Part shown: one piece after another, positions 6,357 to 12,934 of the stretch | Position numbering within the stretch: the stretch's first letter is position 1 | Layout: each line of letters opens with the position of its first letter | NCBI GenBank assembly: GCA_027297825.1 | Contig: JAPUHH010000192.1 | Coordinates: 1 to 12,934, forward strand | DNA from: Gammaproteobacteria bacterium | GTDB lineage: Bacteria > Pseudomonadota > Gammaproteobacteria > UBA4575 | DNA: 12,934 nt | Direction of reading: 5' to 3' | Made by a program: the position numbers and the translations under genes | Notes under the pieces: model-generated | Told to the model about the DNA's origin: nothing | The model's input: the letters and a program-made list of their open reading frames with translations, nothing else | Database searches by the model: none

Positions 6357-7307
6357 ATGCTCACATTTATCATTGCCTTGGCGGTTGGGTTTTCACTCTT
6401 GATGTGGAGCGCCGACCAATTTGTGGAGCATGCACTGCAACTTGACCAGCATTTTCATGTCTCCAAATATGTAATCGGTATTGTGGTGCTTGGATTTGGC
6501 ACATCCGCCCCAGAACTATTTGTATCCGCAATATCCGCATGGCAAGGTAACCCGGGATTGGCTATTGGCAACGCTCTGGGCTCTAACACTACAAACATAC
6601 TACTCGTTCTAGGCGTTACCTTATGCATTTTTCCGCTCTATATAAATGCAAGAGTATTACGCAAAGATTTCTTATTGTTGCTCGGCGCAACGGCTTTATT
6701 TACGGTGTTAACCTTAGACCATCAATTGCAGCTATTAGACGGCGTCATTTTAATTATTGTTTTGTTAGCAATGTTGTATGTCTTAACCACTCCTGAACAA
6801 AACACAACGATTCAAACCGAACCCAAACAAGTACCTACACAAAAAAGTCTAGCCGCCGTGCTAACCGGTCTTGCATTAGGCCTAACCATTTTATTACTCA
6901 GCTCCAAATTAGTGGTATGGGGCGCGATATCGATTGCTGAGCTGCTGAACATTAACGATCTAATAATTGGTTTGACGGTGATTGCTTTAGGCACTAGTTT
7001 GCCAGAACTTGCCACCTGCATATCTAGCGCCATGAAAAAACACAGTGAATTAGCCGTAGGAAATATCATTGGCTCCAACATTTTCAACACTCTAGGGGTA
7101 ACCGGTATAGCAAGTTTAATCACCACTTACTCCGTCCCACACGAACTCTATGAACGCGATATTCCGATCATGTGGATCGCGACTATAATGCTATTCTTAC
7201 TAGCCTGGGTTTTTATACGCACAAAAATAATCCCACGTGCCTTTGGGATTTTATTTATCATCGCGTATCTAAGCTATATGTATTTACTTTACCAACAAAG
7301 CCTATAA
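6357..7307 (+). CDS. yrbG: YrbG-type Na+/Ca2+ exchanger family inner-membrane protein
   Basis: This is a cation/Ca2+ exchanger (CaCA) family membrane protein of 316 residues with about ten hydrophobic segments. Both halves carry the family alpha-repeat. The first is GFGTSAPELFVSAISAW (about 46-62) with GNALGSNTTNILLVLG (71-86). The second is VIALGTSLPELATCISSAM (208-226) with GNIIGSNIFNTLGVTG (235-250). The conserved Glu in each PEL motif, which binds cation in the family, is present. A charged cytosolic loop (about 145-165) separates the halves. The physiological substrate of YrbG proteins is poorly defined. The ATG at 6357 is used because an in-frame GTG 15 bases upstream runs straight into a TAA. 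It is the first plus-strand gene of the divergent pair, directly ahead of kdsC. Confidence 0.94.
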   Translation: MLTFIIALAVGFSLLMWSADQFVEHALQLDQHFHVSKYVIGIVVLGFGTSAPELFVSAISAWQGNPGLAIGNALGSNTTNILLVLGVTLCIFPLYINARVLRKDFLLLLGATALFTVLTLDHQLQLLDGVILIIVLLAMLYVLTTPEQNTTIQTEPKQVPTQKSLAAVLTGLALGLTILLLSSKLVVWGAISIAELLNINDLIIGLTVIALGTSLPELATCISSAMKKHSELAVGNIIGSNIFNTLGVTGIASLITTYSVPHELYERDIPIMWIATIMLFLLAWVFIRTKIIPRAFGILFIIAYLSYMYLLYQQSL

Positions 7308-7342
7308 CTGCATCACCACAAGCACATATTGATTACTCTCAA

Positions 7343-7876
7343 ATGAATATATCAAATGAAGTCTCTGCTCGCGCCAAATCAATTCGTCTTGCTTTGTTTG
7401 ATGTTGATGGCGTACTCACCGATGGCAACATCTATATAGATTCAAGTGGAAAAGAGCTCAAAGCTTTTAACACGCAAGACGGCCATGGCATTCGCATGTT
7501 GCAACATTATGGCATCGAGGTTGGCGTAATCACTGGGCGCATTTCTAAAGCACTTGAGTATCGCATGCAAGATCTTGAAGTAAAACATGTGTTTCAAGGC
7601 TGCAAAGATAAGTTTTCTGTATTTCAAGAATTGATTTCCACTTTAAACCTAAGCGAACAGCAAGCATCGTTTGTTGGAGATGATATTGTCGACCTGCAAA
7701 TTATGTCGCGCTGTGGTTTGGCAATTGCCGTTGCCAATGCACATGCTTTTGTTAAGCAACATGCACACTGGGAAACCTCAGCCAAAGGCGGACAAGGTGC
7801 AGTTAGGGAGGTTTCTGAACTCCTACTCGACGCACAAGGTCTATTGGGAAAAGCACTAAACTATAATTTACGCTGA
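7343..7876 (+). CDS. kdsC: 3-deoxy-D-manno-octulosonate 8-phosphate phosphatase (KdsC)
   Basis: KdsC removes phosphate from KDO 8-phosphate to give KDO, the sugar linking lipid A to the LPS core. It is a cap-less (C0) HAD phosphatase of 177 residues. HAD motif I DVDGVLTDG supplies Asp20 (nucleophile) and Asp22. Motif II is VGVITGR, and the acidic motif is FVGDDIVDLQIM. The C-terminal GGQGAVREVSELLL is diagnostic for KdsC, because in the tetramer this tail closes the neighbouring active site. The frame is open upstream to 7172 inside yrbG, but the ATG at 7343 avoids overlap and matches the family length. No clear Shine-Dalgarno precedes it. The yrbG stop is only 35 bases upstream, so no kdsD lies between the two. 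Confidence 0.95.
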   Translation: MNISNEVSARAKSIRLALFDVDGVLTDGNIYIDSSGKELKAFNTQDGHGIRMLQHYGIEVGVITGRISKALEYRMQDLEVKHVFQGCKDKFSVFQELISTLNLSEQQASFVGDDIVDLQIMSRCGLAIAVANAHAFVKQHAHWETSAKGGQGAVREVSELLLDAQGLLGKALNYNLR

Positions 7877-7888
7877 AGTGATTATTGC

Positions 7889-8452
7889 ATGCTACTTCGA
7901 TTAGTTTGGATAGGTTGTTTAATTGTAGTCGGTGCAGCGTCGACATTATGGTTTTTAAATCAGCGCACCCATTATACAGAAGCCCCTACCACAGCAACAA
8001 CCAACACCCCGTCAGTAAGTTTTAATGGTATACAAATGATCATTAATTCCGCAGAAGGCGCGCCACAATACAAATTGTCCTCGCCTAAATATTGGCTCTA
8101 TCACGATGAAAAGCGCAGTGAATTTGAACTACCAGATATCACTATTTATCGTAACAACGGTAGTAAAATATTCGCTAAAGCTTTAAAGGGACAAACCCAT
8201 GATGATAACGAAGTAATTACCTTGATAGGTAATGTAAGAATCCATCAGCCAAAGTCGGGAAGCGAGCCTCACCTATTGCAAATTATGACCGAGAAACTCA
8301 CGATTCTCCCTAAGCAGCAACGTGCTACTACCGATTCGCCAGTAACCGCTATACGTGGGCCACAAATGGTGACAGCATTAGGCATGACATTAGACATAGA
8401 CACTCAAGTTTTGCACTTGCACAGCAATGTTGAAGGACGCTATGACCCATAA
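7889..8452 (+). CDS. lptC: LptC, LPS export inner-membrane/periplasmic subunit
   Basis: LptC is a bitopic inner-membrane protein that takes LPS from the LptB2FG transporter and passes it to LptA. It has 187 residues with one N-terminal membrane helix (about 3-24, LRLVWIGCLIVVGAASTLWF) and a periplasmic beta-jellyroll domain. Family features include SAEGAPQYKLSSPKYWLYHDEKRSE and the later NVRIHQ and MVTALGMTLDIDTQVLHLHSNVEG, the typical closing strands of the LptC/OstA fold. The ATG at 7889 lies 12 bases after the kdsC stop. The 3' end overlaps lptA by 11 bases. Confidence 0.93.
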   Translation: MLLRLVWIGCLIVVGAASTLWFLNQRTHYTEAPTTATTNTPSVSFNGIQMIINSAEGAPQYKLSSPKYWLYHDEKRSEFELPDITIYRNNGSKIFAKALKGQTHDDNEVITLIGNVRIHQPKSGSEPHLLQIMTEKLTILPKQQRATTDSPVTAIRGPQMVTALGMTLDIDTQVLHLHSNVEGRYDP

Positions 8453-8984
8453 GCGCATACTTTTAATACTAGCATTGGTATTTGCCTTCATATATAGCGC
8501 TGGGCTGACTGCGCGAACCGATGATGCAACCAAACCCATCAACATCAAAGCAGATTCAGCCGAAATAAACGATGCAACGGGAATTAGCGTATATCGTGGC
8601 GCCGTCAAAATTACCCAAGGCAGCATGCAGCTAACCGGCGAAAAGATAGTACTTGAAATGGCCAATGAAAAAGTACAAAAAATTATTGCAGAAGGAAGTC
8701 TTAGTACATTTGAACAGACTACGGACGATGGAAGAGTTGTGTATGCAGAAGCAGAAAAAATGGTTTACAACATCATCGGTAATAAAGTGGTGTTAACAAA
8801 AAATGCCAAACTAACGGAAGCTGGAAATACTTTTACTAGTGATCGTATTGTTTTCTATACCGATAAAGAAATTGTCAGCGCTGGAAGCTCCACTGGCAAT
8901 GACCGAGTCAATATAACCATCTTCCCAGAAACCACCAAAAAAGAAACGCCTCAGGATCTATCCAATAACCATAACGCAAATTAA
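8442..8984 (+). CDS. lptA: LptA, periplasmic LPS transport bridge protein
   Basis: LptA molecules join head to tail to form the periplasmic bridge carrying LPS from LptC to LptD. From the ATG at 8442 it has 180 residues, with a signal peptide (MTHKRILLILALVFAFIYSAG, cleavage probably around LTA before RTDD) and one OstA/LptA beta-jellyroll domain. The domain reads KPINIKADSAEINDATGISVYRG, then GSMQLTGEKIVLEM and a closing GNDRVNITIFP. I prefer 8442 because AAGGA stands just upstream and the signal peptide then starts with basic residues. An in-frame ATG at 8427 would add five residues. It overlaps lptC, suggesting coupled translation. Confidence 0.93.
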   Translation: MTHKRILLILALVFAFIYSAGLTARTDDATKPINIKADSAEINDATGISVYRGAVKITQGSMQLTGEKIVLEMANEKVQKIIAEGSLSTFEQTTDDGRVVYAEAEKMVYNIIGNKVVLTKNAKLTEAGNTFTSDRIVFYTDKEIVSAGSSTGNDRVNITIFPETTKKETPQDLSNNHNAN

Positions 8985-9010
8985 ATCGCACCCATAATAA
9001 AATTAACTTT

Positions 9011-9736
9011 ATGAACCATTTAAGTGCAGAAAATCTGCGCAAACAGTTTAAATCACGGGCCGTTGTAGATAACGTAGATTTAACGATTAAATCTGGCGAA
9101 ATTATTGGATTACTCGGACCCAATGGCGCAGGCAAAACCACATGCTTTTACATGCTGGTAGGTTTAATTCATTGCAATGCGGGGAAAATCACACTAGATG
9201 ATATGAATATCACTAACATGCCCATGCATTTGCGCGCCAAGCATGGTATTGGTTATTTACCACAAGAAGCTTCAATCTTTCGAGGCCTCACAGTTGAACA
9301 AAATGTAATGGTAAGTTTAGAAGCACGGGGCAGCCTGAAAAAGAATCAGCGTAAACAACAATGTAATTCTTTACTTACTGATTTACAGATTGAGCATCTA
9401 CGCGACCACAAAGGTGCGAGCCTATCTGGCGGAGAAAGGCGACGCGCAGAAATTGCACGTGCGCTTGCCTTACAGCCAAAATTCATTTTGTTAGATGAAC
9501 CGTTTGCGGGTGTTGACCCAATTTCGGTAAAAGACATTCAACGCATATTGAAACAACTTTGTGACCAAGGTATCGGCTTATTGATTACCGACCACAATGT
9601 TCGCGAAACATTAGATATATGTAACCGTGCCTATATTCTCAATGAAGGCCGCATGCTCGCAGAAGGCAAGCCCTCAAGTATTTTATGTAATCAACAAGTG
9701 CGTGACGTTTATCTAGGAAGTAATTTCTCCCTTTAG
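9011..9736 (+). CDS. lptB: LptB, ATPase of the LPS export ABC transporter
   Basis: This cytoplasmic ATPase works with LptF and LptG (not in this window) to extract LPS from the inner membrane. The 241-residue protein has all motifs: Walker A GPNGAGKTT (36-44), Q-loop Gln85 in GYLPQEASIFRGLTVEQN, signature LSGGE (138-142) followed by RRRAEIARAL, Walker B FILLDEPFAGVDP, and the switch His195 in LITDHNVRETL. PQEASIFR and DHNVRETL are hallmarks of LptB. It begins 26 bases after lptA without a visible Shine-Dalgarno and ends with TAG. Confidence 0.97.
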   Translation: MNHLSAENLRKQFKSRAVVDNVDLTIKSGEIIGLLGPNGAGKTTCFYMLVGLIHCNAGKITLDDMNITNMPMHLRAKHGIGYLPQEASIFRGLTVEQNVMVSLEARGSLKKNQRKQQCNSLLTDLQIEHLRDHKGASLSGGERRRAEIARALALQPKFILLDEPFAGVDPISVKDIQRILKQLCDQGIGLLITDHNVRETLDICNRAYILNEGRMLAEGKPSSILCNQQVRDVYLGSNFSL

Positions 9737-9834
9737 CAAAACTAATGCGTTCCTAAAGATTCTGCTTTGTCATATTCCCGACGAGAGACTACGGGCACTT
9801 ATTACTGTGAGTAGAGTTTAATTGACGAATAACA

Positions 9835-9871
9835 CCTAACCTTAGGGCAATTTTCGTGCCATAATTTCCAT
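9835..9871 (+). promoter_or_regulatory. Candidate extended -10 promoter directly in front of rpoN
   Basis: The 135 bases between lptB and rpoN hold TGC-CATAAT, with CATAAT at 9860-9865. This matches 5 of 6 of the -10 consensus and has the extended TGn element. No good -35 is seen 16-18 bases upstream. A start 6-7 bases downstream would fall at or next to the rpoN ATG (9872). Just upstream lies the short palindrome CCTAA-CC-TTAGG (9835-9846). The rest of the gap shows no gene or convincing terminator. Confidence 0.35.
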
Positions 9872-11320
9872 ATGAAGCTGGGTCTACAAATACGCCTAGG
9901 TCAGAGCCTGACCATGACGCCACAATTGCAGCAAGCAATCCGTTTGCTACAACTGTCATCATTAGAGCTCAAAGCCGAAATTCAAGAAGCCTTTGAAACA
10001 AACCCTATGCTGGAAACAGATGAAGAAAATGAAGCAGAGAACCGACCTATCGACAATACATCAACAGAAAACAGTGCAGATGAAATCCAAGAGATTACAA
10101 AAAATGGAACCTTACCTGATGAATTACCGGTAGACAGCCAGTGGGATGATGTCTATGAACCAAGCCATACCCCTAGCAACCAGCAAACCGAAGACTATTC
10201 AGACTATTTACAGAATCAAAGCGACGACGCGCACGACTCGCTACAGCAGCACTTATTATGGCAATTGGAACTAAGCTCACTGTCTGACCAAGACCTCATC
10301 ATTGCGAATACTTTGATCGATGCGCTTGATGACTCCGCTTACTTAATAGAAACAATTGAAAGTATTCATGAATACCTAAGCAAGAGTTATGAAATCGATT
10401 TGGATGAGGTGGAAGCGGTGCTTAAATTTATACAACGCCTTGACCCAGTTGGCTCTGGAGCGCGCAGCCTTCAAGAATGTCTAGATATCCAACTACAGCA
10501 AATGCCCAGCGAGACTGCGTATTTGCCTGAGGCACGCTTAATTGTCGATAAACACCTCGATTTAGTCGGCACGAAAGACTACAAAAAACTATGCAAGGCA
10601 ACCAAACTTGACATAGAAAAAGTTGAAAATTCTATTGCACTAATTCAATCATTGAATCCAAGACCTGGGGATTTAATTAGCAACCAAAAACCAGATTATA
10701 TCTCCCCTGATGTATATGTAGACAAACATGCAGGAGTTTGGAGGGTAAAGTTAAATAGTGAAAATGCACCAAAATTACGCATCAATGATGCTTATTCGTC
10801 ACTGATTAAAATTTCAAATAATAATAGCGAAACGGATTATATGCGTCACCAGTTACAAGAAGCGCGCTGGTTCATAAAAAGCTTGCGAAGTCGCAACGAA
10901 ACTTTAATGCGCGTAGCAACTTCTATTGTAAGACATCAAAGAAGCTTTTTTGAATATGGCGAAGAAGCAATGCGGCCCTTAGTGTTAAGAGACATTGCTG
11001 AAGAAGTAGACATGCATGAATCAACCATCTCCAGAGTAACCACCAATAAGTATATGGACACCCCACGTGGCATCTTTGAATTCAAATACTTTTTTTCTAG
11101 CCATGTCAGTACAAATAGTGGGGGAATATGCTCTGCTACAGCCATTCGGGCAATGATCAAAAAACTAGTCAAACAAGAAAATCAAGCTAAGCCGCTAAGT
11201 GATAGCAAAATTGCTGACTTGCTTGAACAAAAAGGCATCAGTGTTGCACGCCGTACGATTGCTAAATATCGCGAATCTCTGTCCATTCCACCCTCCAACG
11301 AAAGAAAACAGTACACATAA
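9872..11320 (+). CDS. rpoN: RNA polymerase sigma-54 factor (RpoN)
   Basis: This is the alternative sigma factor that recognises -24/-12 promoters and needs AAA+ enhancer-binding proteins. At 482 residues it is close to E. coli RpoN. Region I is LGQSLTMTPQLQQAIRLLQL, followed by a Glu/Asp-rich linker (about 50-120). The core-binding domain carries LDPVGSGARSLQECL and LNPRPG. The helix-turn-helix part reads VLRDIAEEVDMHESTISRVT and then YMDTPRGIFEFKYFFSS. The RpoN box near the C-terminus (459-468) reads ARRTIAKYRE, with a conservative Ile for Val. The ATG at 9872 gives the standard MKLGLQIRLGQ start. There is no Shine-Dalgarno. It sits between lptB and hpf as in enteric bacteria. Confidence 0.97.
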   Translation: MKLGLQIRLGQSLTMTPQLQQAIRLLQLSSLELKAEIQEAFETNPMLETDEENEAENRPIDNTSTENSADEIQEITKNGTLPDELPVDSQWDDVYEPSHTPSNQQTEDYSDYLQNQSDDAHDSLQQHLLWQLELSSLSDQDLIIANTLIDALDDSAYLIETIESIHEYLSKSYEIDLDEVEAVLKFIQRLDPVGSGARSLQECLDIQLQQMPSETAYLPEARLIVDKHLDLVGTKDYKKLCKATKLDIEKVENSIALIQSLNPRPGDLISNQKPDYISPDVYVDKHAGVWRVKLNSENAPKLRINDAYSSLIKISNNNSETDYMRHQLQEARWFIKSLRSRNETLMRVATSIVRHQRSFFEYGEEAMRPLVLRDIAEEVDMHESTISRVTTNKYMDTPRGIFEFKYFFSSHVSTNSGGICSATAIRAMIKKLVKQENQAKPLSDSKIADLLEQKGISVARRTIAKYRESLSIPPSNERKQYT

Positions 11321-11380
11321 AGAGTTTTAATCTTATTGCGTCTGTGATTTACTATTACCCCGTGCCAAGAAGGAATAATT

Positions 11381-11701
11381 ATGCAAATAAATATATCTGG
11401 CCATCATCTTAAAATAACTACCGCATTAAAAGACTACGTCGAAAAGAAATTTGAAAAATTAACCAATCATTTTGATCATGTATTAAACATTCATGTTATT
11501 TTAACGGTTGAAAAGAATATTCATAGTGCAGAGGCTTCGTTACTTGTAAGTGGGAATAAAATATTTGCAATTGCAAAAAATGAAAGCATGTATACAGCCA
11601 CTGACGCATTAGTCGGTAAATTAGATCGGCAAATTGTAAAGCACAAAGAAAAACTAAAAGACCATCACCAAAGCGATGTAGATCATCACGCGATTACTTA
11701 G
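11381..11701 (+). CDS. hpf: Ribosome hibernation promoting factor, short form (HPF)
   Basis: This small cytosolic protein binds the 30S decoding centre and helps form inactive 100S ribosome dimers in stationary phase. The 106 residues start MQINISGHHLKITTALKDYV, the classic HPF/YfiA opening, then EKKFEKLTNHFDHVLNIHV. A mid-protein beta strand and ALVGKLDRQIVKHKEKLKDH follow. It lacks the C-terminal dimerisation domain of long HPF, so it is the short form; the His-rich tail is slightly longer than in E. coli. A strong AAGGA lies 8 bases before the ATG. It lies 60 bases after rpoN and 18 before ptsN. The stop is TAG. Confidence 0.93.
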   Translation: MQINISGHHLKITTALKDYVEKKFEKLTNHFDHVLNIHVILTVEKNIHSAEASLLVSGNKIFAIAKNESMYTATDALVGKLDRQIVKHKEKLKDHHQSDVDHHAIT

Positions 11702-11719
11702 CCTTTTAATTTTCCAATC

Positions 11720-12187
11720 ATGCGTCTTAGAGAATTCATCTCCGAAGAAGGGATAACTTATTCTGCTTCCGTAAGCAGCAAAAAAAGAGCGCTTGAAATT
11801 TTAAGCGAATCACTAGCAGAACAACATTCAAGCTTAATTAAAAGCAAAGTTCTCGATGCATTATTGGCACGCGAAAAGCTTGGCAGCACAGGGCTGGGCA
11901 AGGGAATTGCCATTCCACACTGCAGAATGAGCGAACTTGAAGAAATTCATGTCGCCATACTCAAACTAAACGAAGGCGTTGAGTTTGAAGCCTCTGATGA
12001 CCTACCCGTCACCTTTTTATTCTGCATGGTCGTGCCCGAAGAAGCGGCTGAGGACTATCTACTACTGTTAGCTAATCTTGCGGAACTTCTAGATAATGAG
12101 CAGGTTCGTAAATCTATTGAAAAATGTGATGATGCAAAATGTCTTTATCAATTACTCTGCCAAAACCCCAAATATCTGGCTGCATAA
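11720..12187 (+). CDS. ptsN: Nitrogen PTS EIIA component (PtsN, EIIA-Ntr)
   Basis: This regulatory phosphocarrier is phosphorylated through EI-Ntr and NPr/HPr; in enterics it adjusts potassium uptake, nitrogen and envelope responses by protein contact. At 155 residues it is a single EIIA type-2 (fructose/mannitol-like) domain. The phosphorylated His67 is in GLGKGIAIPHCRM, preceded by LLAREKLGSTG. The later LPVTFLFCMVVPEEAAEDYLLLLANLAELL is typical of PtsN. The ATG at 11720 gives the common MRLREFISEE-like start; no Shine-Dalgarno is seen. The hprK gene follows after 93 bases, which fits a PTS regulatory module. Confidence 0.95.
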   Translation: MRLREFISEEGITYSASVSSKKRALEILSESLAEQHSSLIKSKVLDALLAREKLGSTGLGKGIAIPHCRMSELEEIHVAILKLNEGVEFEASDDLPVTFLFCMVVPEEAAEDYLLLLANLAELLDNEQVRKSIEKCDDAKCLYQLLCQNPKYLAA

Positions 12188-12280
12188 AATTAATCTGCCA
12201 AACGATTACGCCGGTACAGCCTGCCAGCCACATTGCTTACGCTCTTACCATCTAAAGAGCAATAAATCATACATCGCCTA
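12188..12280. other. ptsN-hprK intergenic gap
   Basis: This 93-base gap contains one short inverted repeat, GCTCTT (12241-12246) and AAGAGC (12255-12260) around an 8-base loop. No T-run follows it, so it is not a convincing terminator. No Shine-Dalgarno is visible before the hprK ATG at 12281, and an in-frame TAA at 12263-12265 shows that hprK cannot start further upstream. Confidence 0.5.
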
Positions 12281-12934
12281 ATGGCAGCCTCAACTACTAA
12301 AAAGAATGCAGCAGCATTTTCCACAAGCGCGCTATTCTCTCAGACACAAAAGAACTTAAAGTTATCATGGTGGTCAGGCAACAGAAATAGTAAAAAATGT
12401 TTTACTCGCCTATCATTTAAATCTTCGGAATTTGGGTTGGTAGGCTATTTCAACTTAATCCACGCCAACCAGGCACAAGTTTTAGGAGAAACGGAGCTTA
12501 AGTTTTTCCAAGAAGCTAATAGCGCTGTTTCTGCAGACGCACTCACTCAGTTATTTCAAAAACAATCAGCTGCCATATTTATCAGCGATGGTTTAACTCC
12601 GCCTGATAACTTTAAAGAATATTCAACAAAATATGATTTACCCATCATTTGCTCGTCTTTATCCAGCAACGAGCTTATTGACCCACTGCGCTAGTACCTG
12701 ACTCAAACCTTAGCTGAAAAAGAAATATTGCACGGCGTCTTTATGGAGGTGATTAGTGTCGGCGTACTCATTACCGGACAAAGCGGATTAGGCAAAAGCG
12801 AACTGGCCTTAGATCTAGTCAGTCGCGGCCATCGATTGATTGCAGATGATGCGCCAGAATTTGCACGTGTGGCGCCAGACACGATCAACGGAACTTGCCC
12901 TGAATTATTACAAAACTTCCTTGAAGTACGAGGC
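12281..12934 (+). pseudogene. hprK: HPr kinase/phosphorylase (HprK) gene interrupted by an in-frame amber codon; 3' end cut by window
   Basis: HprK phosphorylates and dephosphorylates the regulatory Ser of HPr-type PTS proteins. The first 137 codons encode its N-terminal domain (LVGYFNLIHANQAQVLGETEL, then SAAIFISDGLTPP). TAG at 12692-12694 then breaks the gene at codon 138. The same frame continues without a shift to the window edge (codon 218) with intact catalytic-domain features: conserved His151 in LHGVFMEV, P-loop GQSGLGKSE (166-174), IADDAPEF with the two Asp (189-190), and FLEVRG. The break falls at the junction of the N-terminal and kinase domains. A second product could start at the in-frame ATG 12743, but that leaves out the conserved His. 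The change may be a true nonsense mutation, a sequencing error, or a suppressed codon. Gene identity is secure; loss of function is an inference. Confidence 0.85.
12692..12694 (+). other. In-frame TAG within hprK
   Basis: The codon follows DPLR and precedes YLTQTLAEK in the hprK frame. Single-base changes that would create TAG include CAG (Gln), AAG (Lys), TAC/TAT (Tyr), TTG (Leu) and TGG (Trp). TAG is the normal terminator of hisG, mlaE, lptB and hpf in this same window, which argues against genome-wide reassignment of the codon. Confidence 0.9.

Noticed and set aside
7172..7342. kdsC extended upstream into yrbG
   Set aside because: The frame is open but overlaps the well-conserved yrbG C-terminus and exceeds the normal KdsC length.
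9731..9758. Inverted repeat CTTTAG/CTAAAG spanning the lptB stop as a terminator
   Set aside because: The arms are short, the loop is 16 bases, GC content is low and no T-tract follows.
12188..12281. Hairpin GCTCTT/AAGAGC between ptsN and hprK as a terminator
   Set aside because: The stem is only 6 bases and no T-run follows it.
12096..12281. Small open frame ending at the hprK start (TAATG)
   Set aside because: It lies mostly inside ptsN in another frame, and its translation resembles no protein I know.
12692..12694. Genome-wide amber recoding explaining the hprK TAG
   Set aside because: TAG is the natural stop of hisG, mlaE, lptB and hpf at the expected protein ends. There is no sign of a pyrrolysine-type context.
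1..12934. Mobile elements, CRISPR arrays, tRNA or rRNA genes, phage or toxin-antitoxin genes
   Set aside because: None was seen on reading both strands. Almost all of the window is occupied by conserved housekeeping genes.

Overview
The window reads as a housekeeping chromosomal locus from a gammaproteobacterium of moderate-to-low GC. I cannot fix the order from sequence alone. Gene order is close to the enterobacterial mla/yrbG/kdsC/lpt/rpoN/hpf/ptsN neighbourhood, but an HPr kinase gene (hprK) follows ptsN, as in some non-enteric proteobacteria. There are no mobile elements, tRNAs, rRNAs or CRISPR arrays, and no gene-free stretch exceeds 300 bases.

Minus strand, read from 6180 down to 1: mlaF-mlaE-mlaD-mlaC-mlaB, the inner-membrane ABC transporter and periplasmic carrier that keep outer-membrane lipids asymmetric. 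Next come murA (first committed step of peptidoglycan synthesis), short-form hisG (first step of histidine synthesis) and an aroG-type DAHP synthase (first step of the shikimate pathway), which runs off the left edge. Spacing is tight: mlaF/mlaE and mlaC/mlaB overlap, and hisG and aroG follow their upstream genes by about 23 bases. This looks like one transcription unit.

A 176-base divergent region (6181-6356) separates it from the plus-strand genes. It carries candidate promoters in both directions, two palindromes and a short direct repeat.

Plus strand, 6357 to the right edge: yrbG (Na+/Ca2+ exchanger family), kdsC (KDO-8-phosphate phosphatase), and lptC-lptA-lptB (the LPS export machine). 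These are followed by rpoN (sigma-54), hpf (ribosome hibernation factor), ptsN (EIIA-Ntr) and hprK, which runs off the right edge. The two arms together cover envelope building (LPS, peptidoglycan, lipid asymmetry) plus the nitrogen-PTS regulatory module.

The most notable anomaly is an in-frame amber codon (12692-12694) inside hprK. The reading frame continues unchanged after it through the conserved His, P-loop and DD motif. Because TAG ends at least four intact genes here, it should be a genuine stop. Other departures from the usual layout are the absence of ibaG between mlaB and murA, the absence of kdsD between yrbG and kdsC, and a DAHP synthase gene placed directly after hisG. I saw no strong candidate for a wholly undescribed system.
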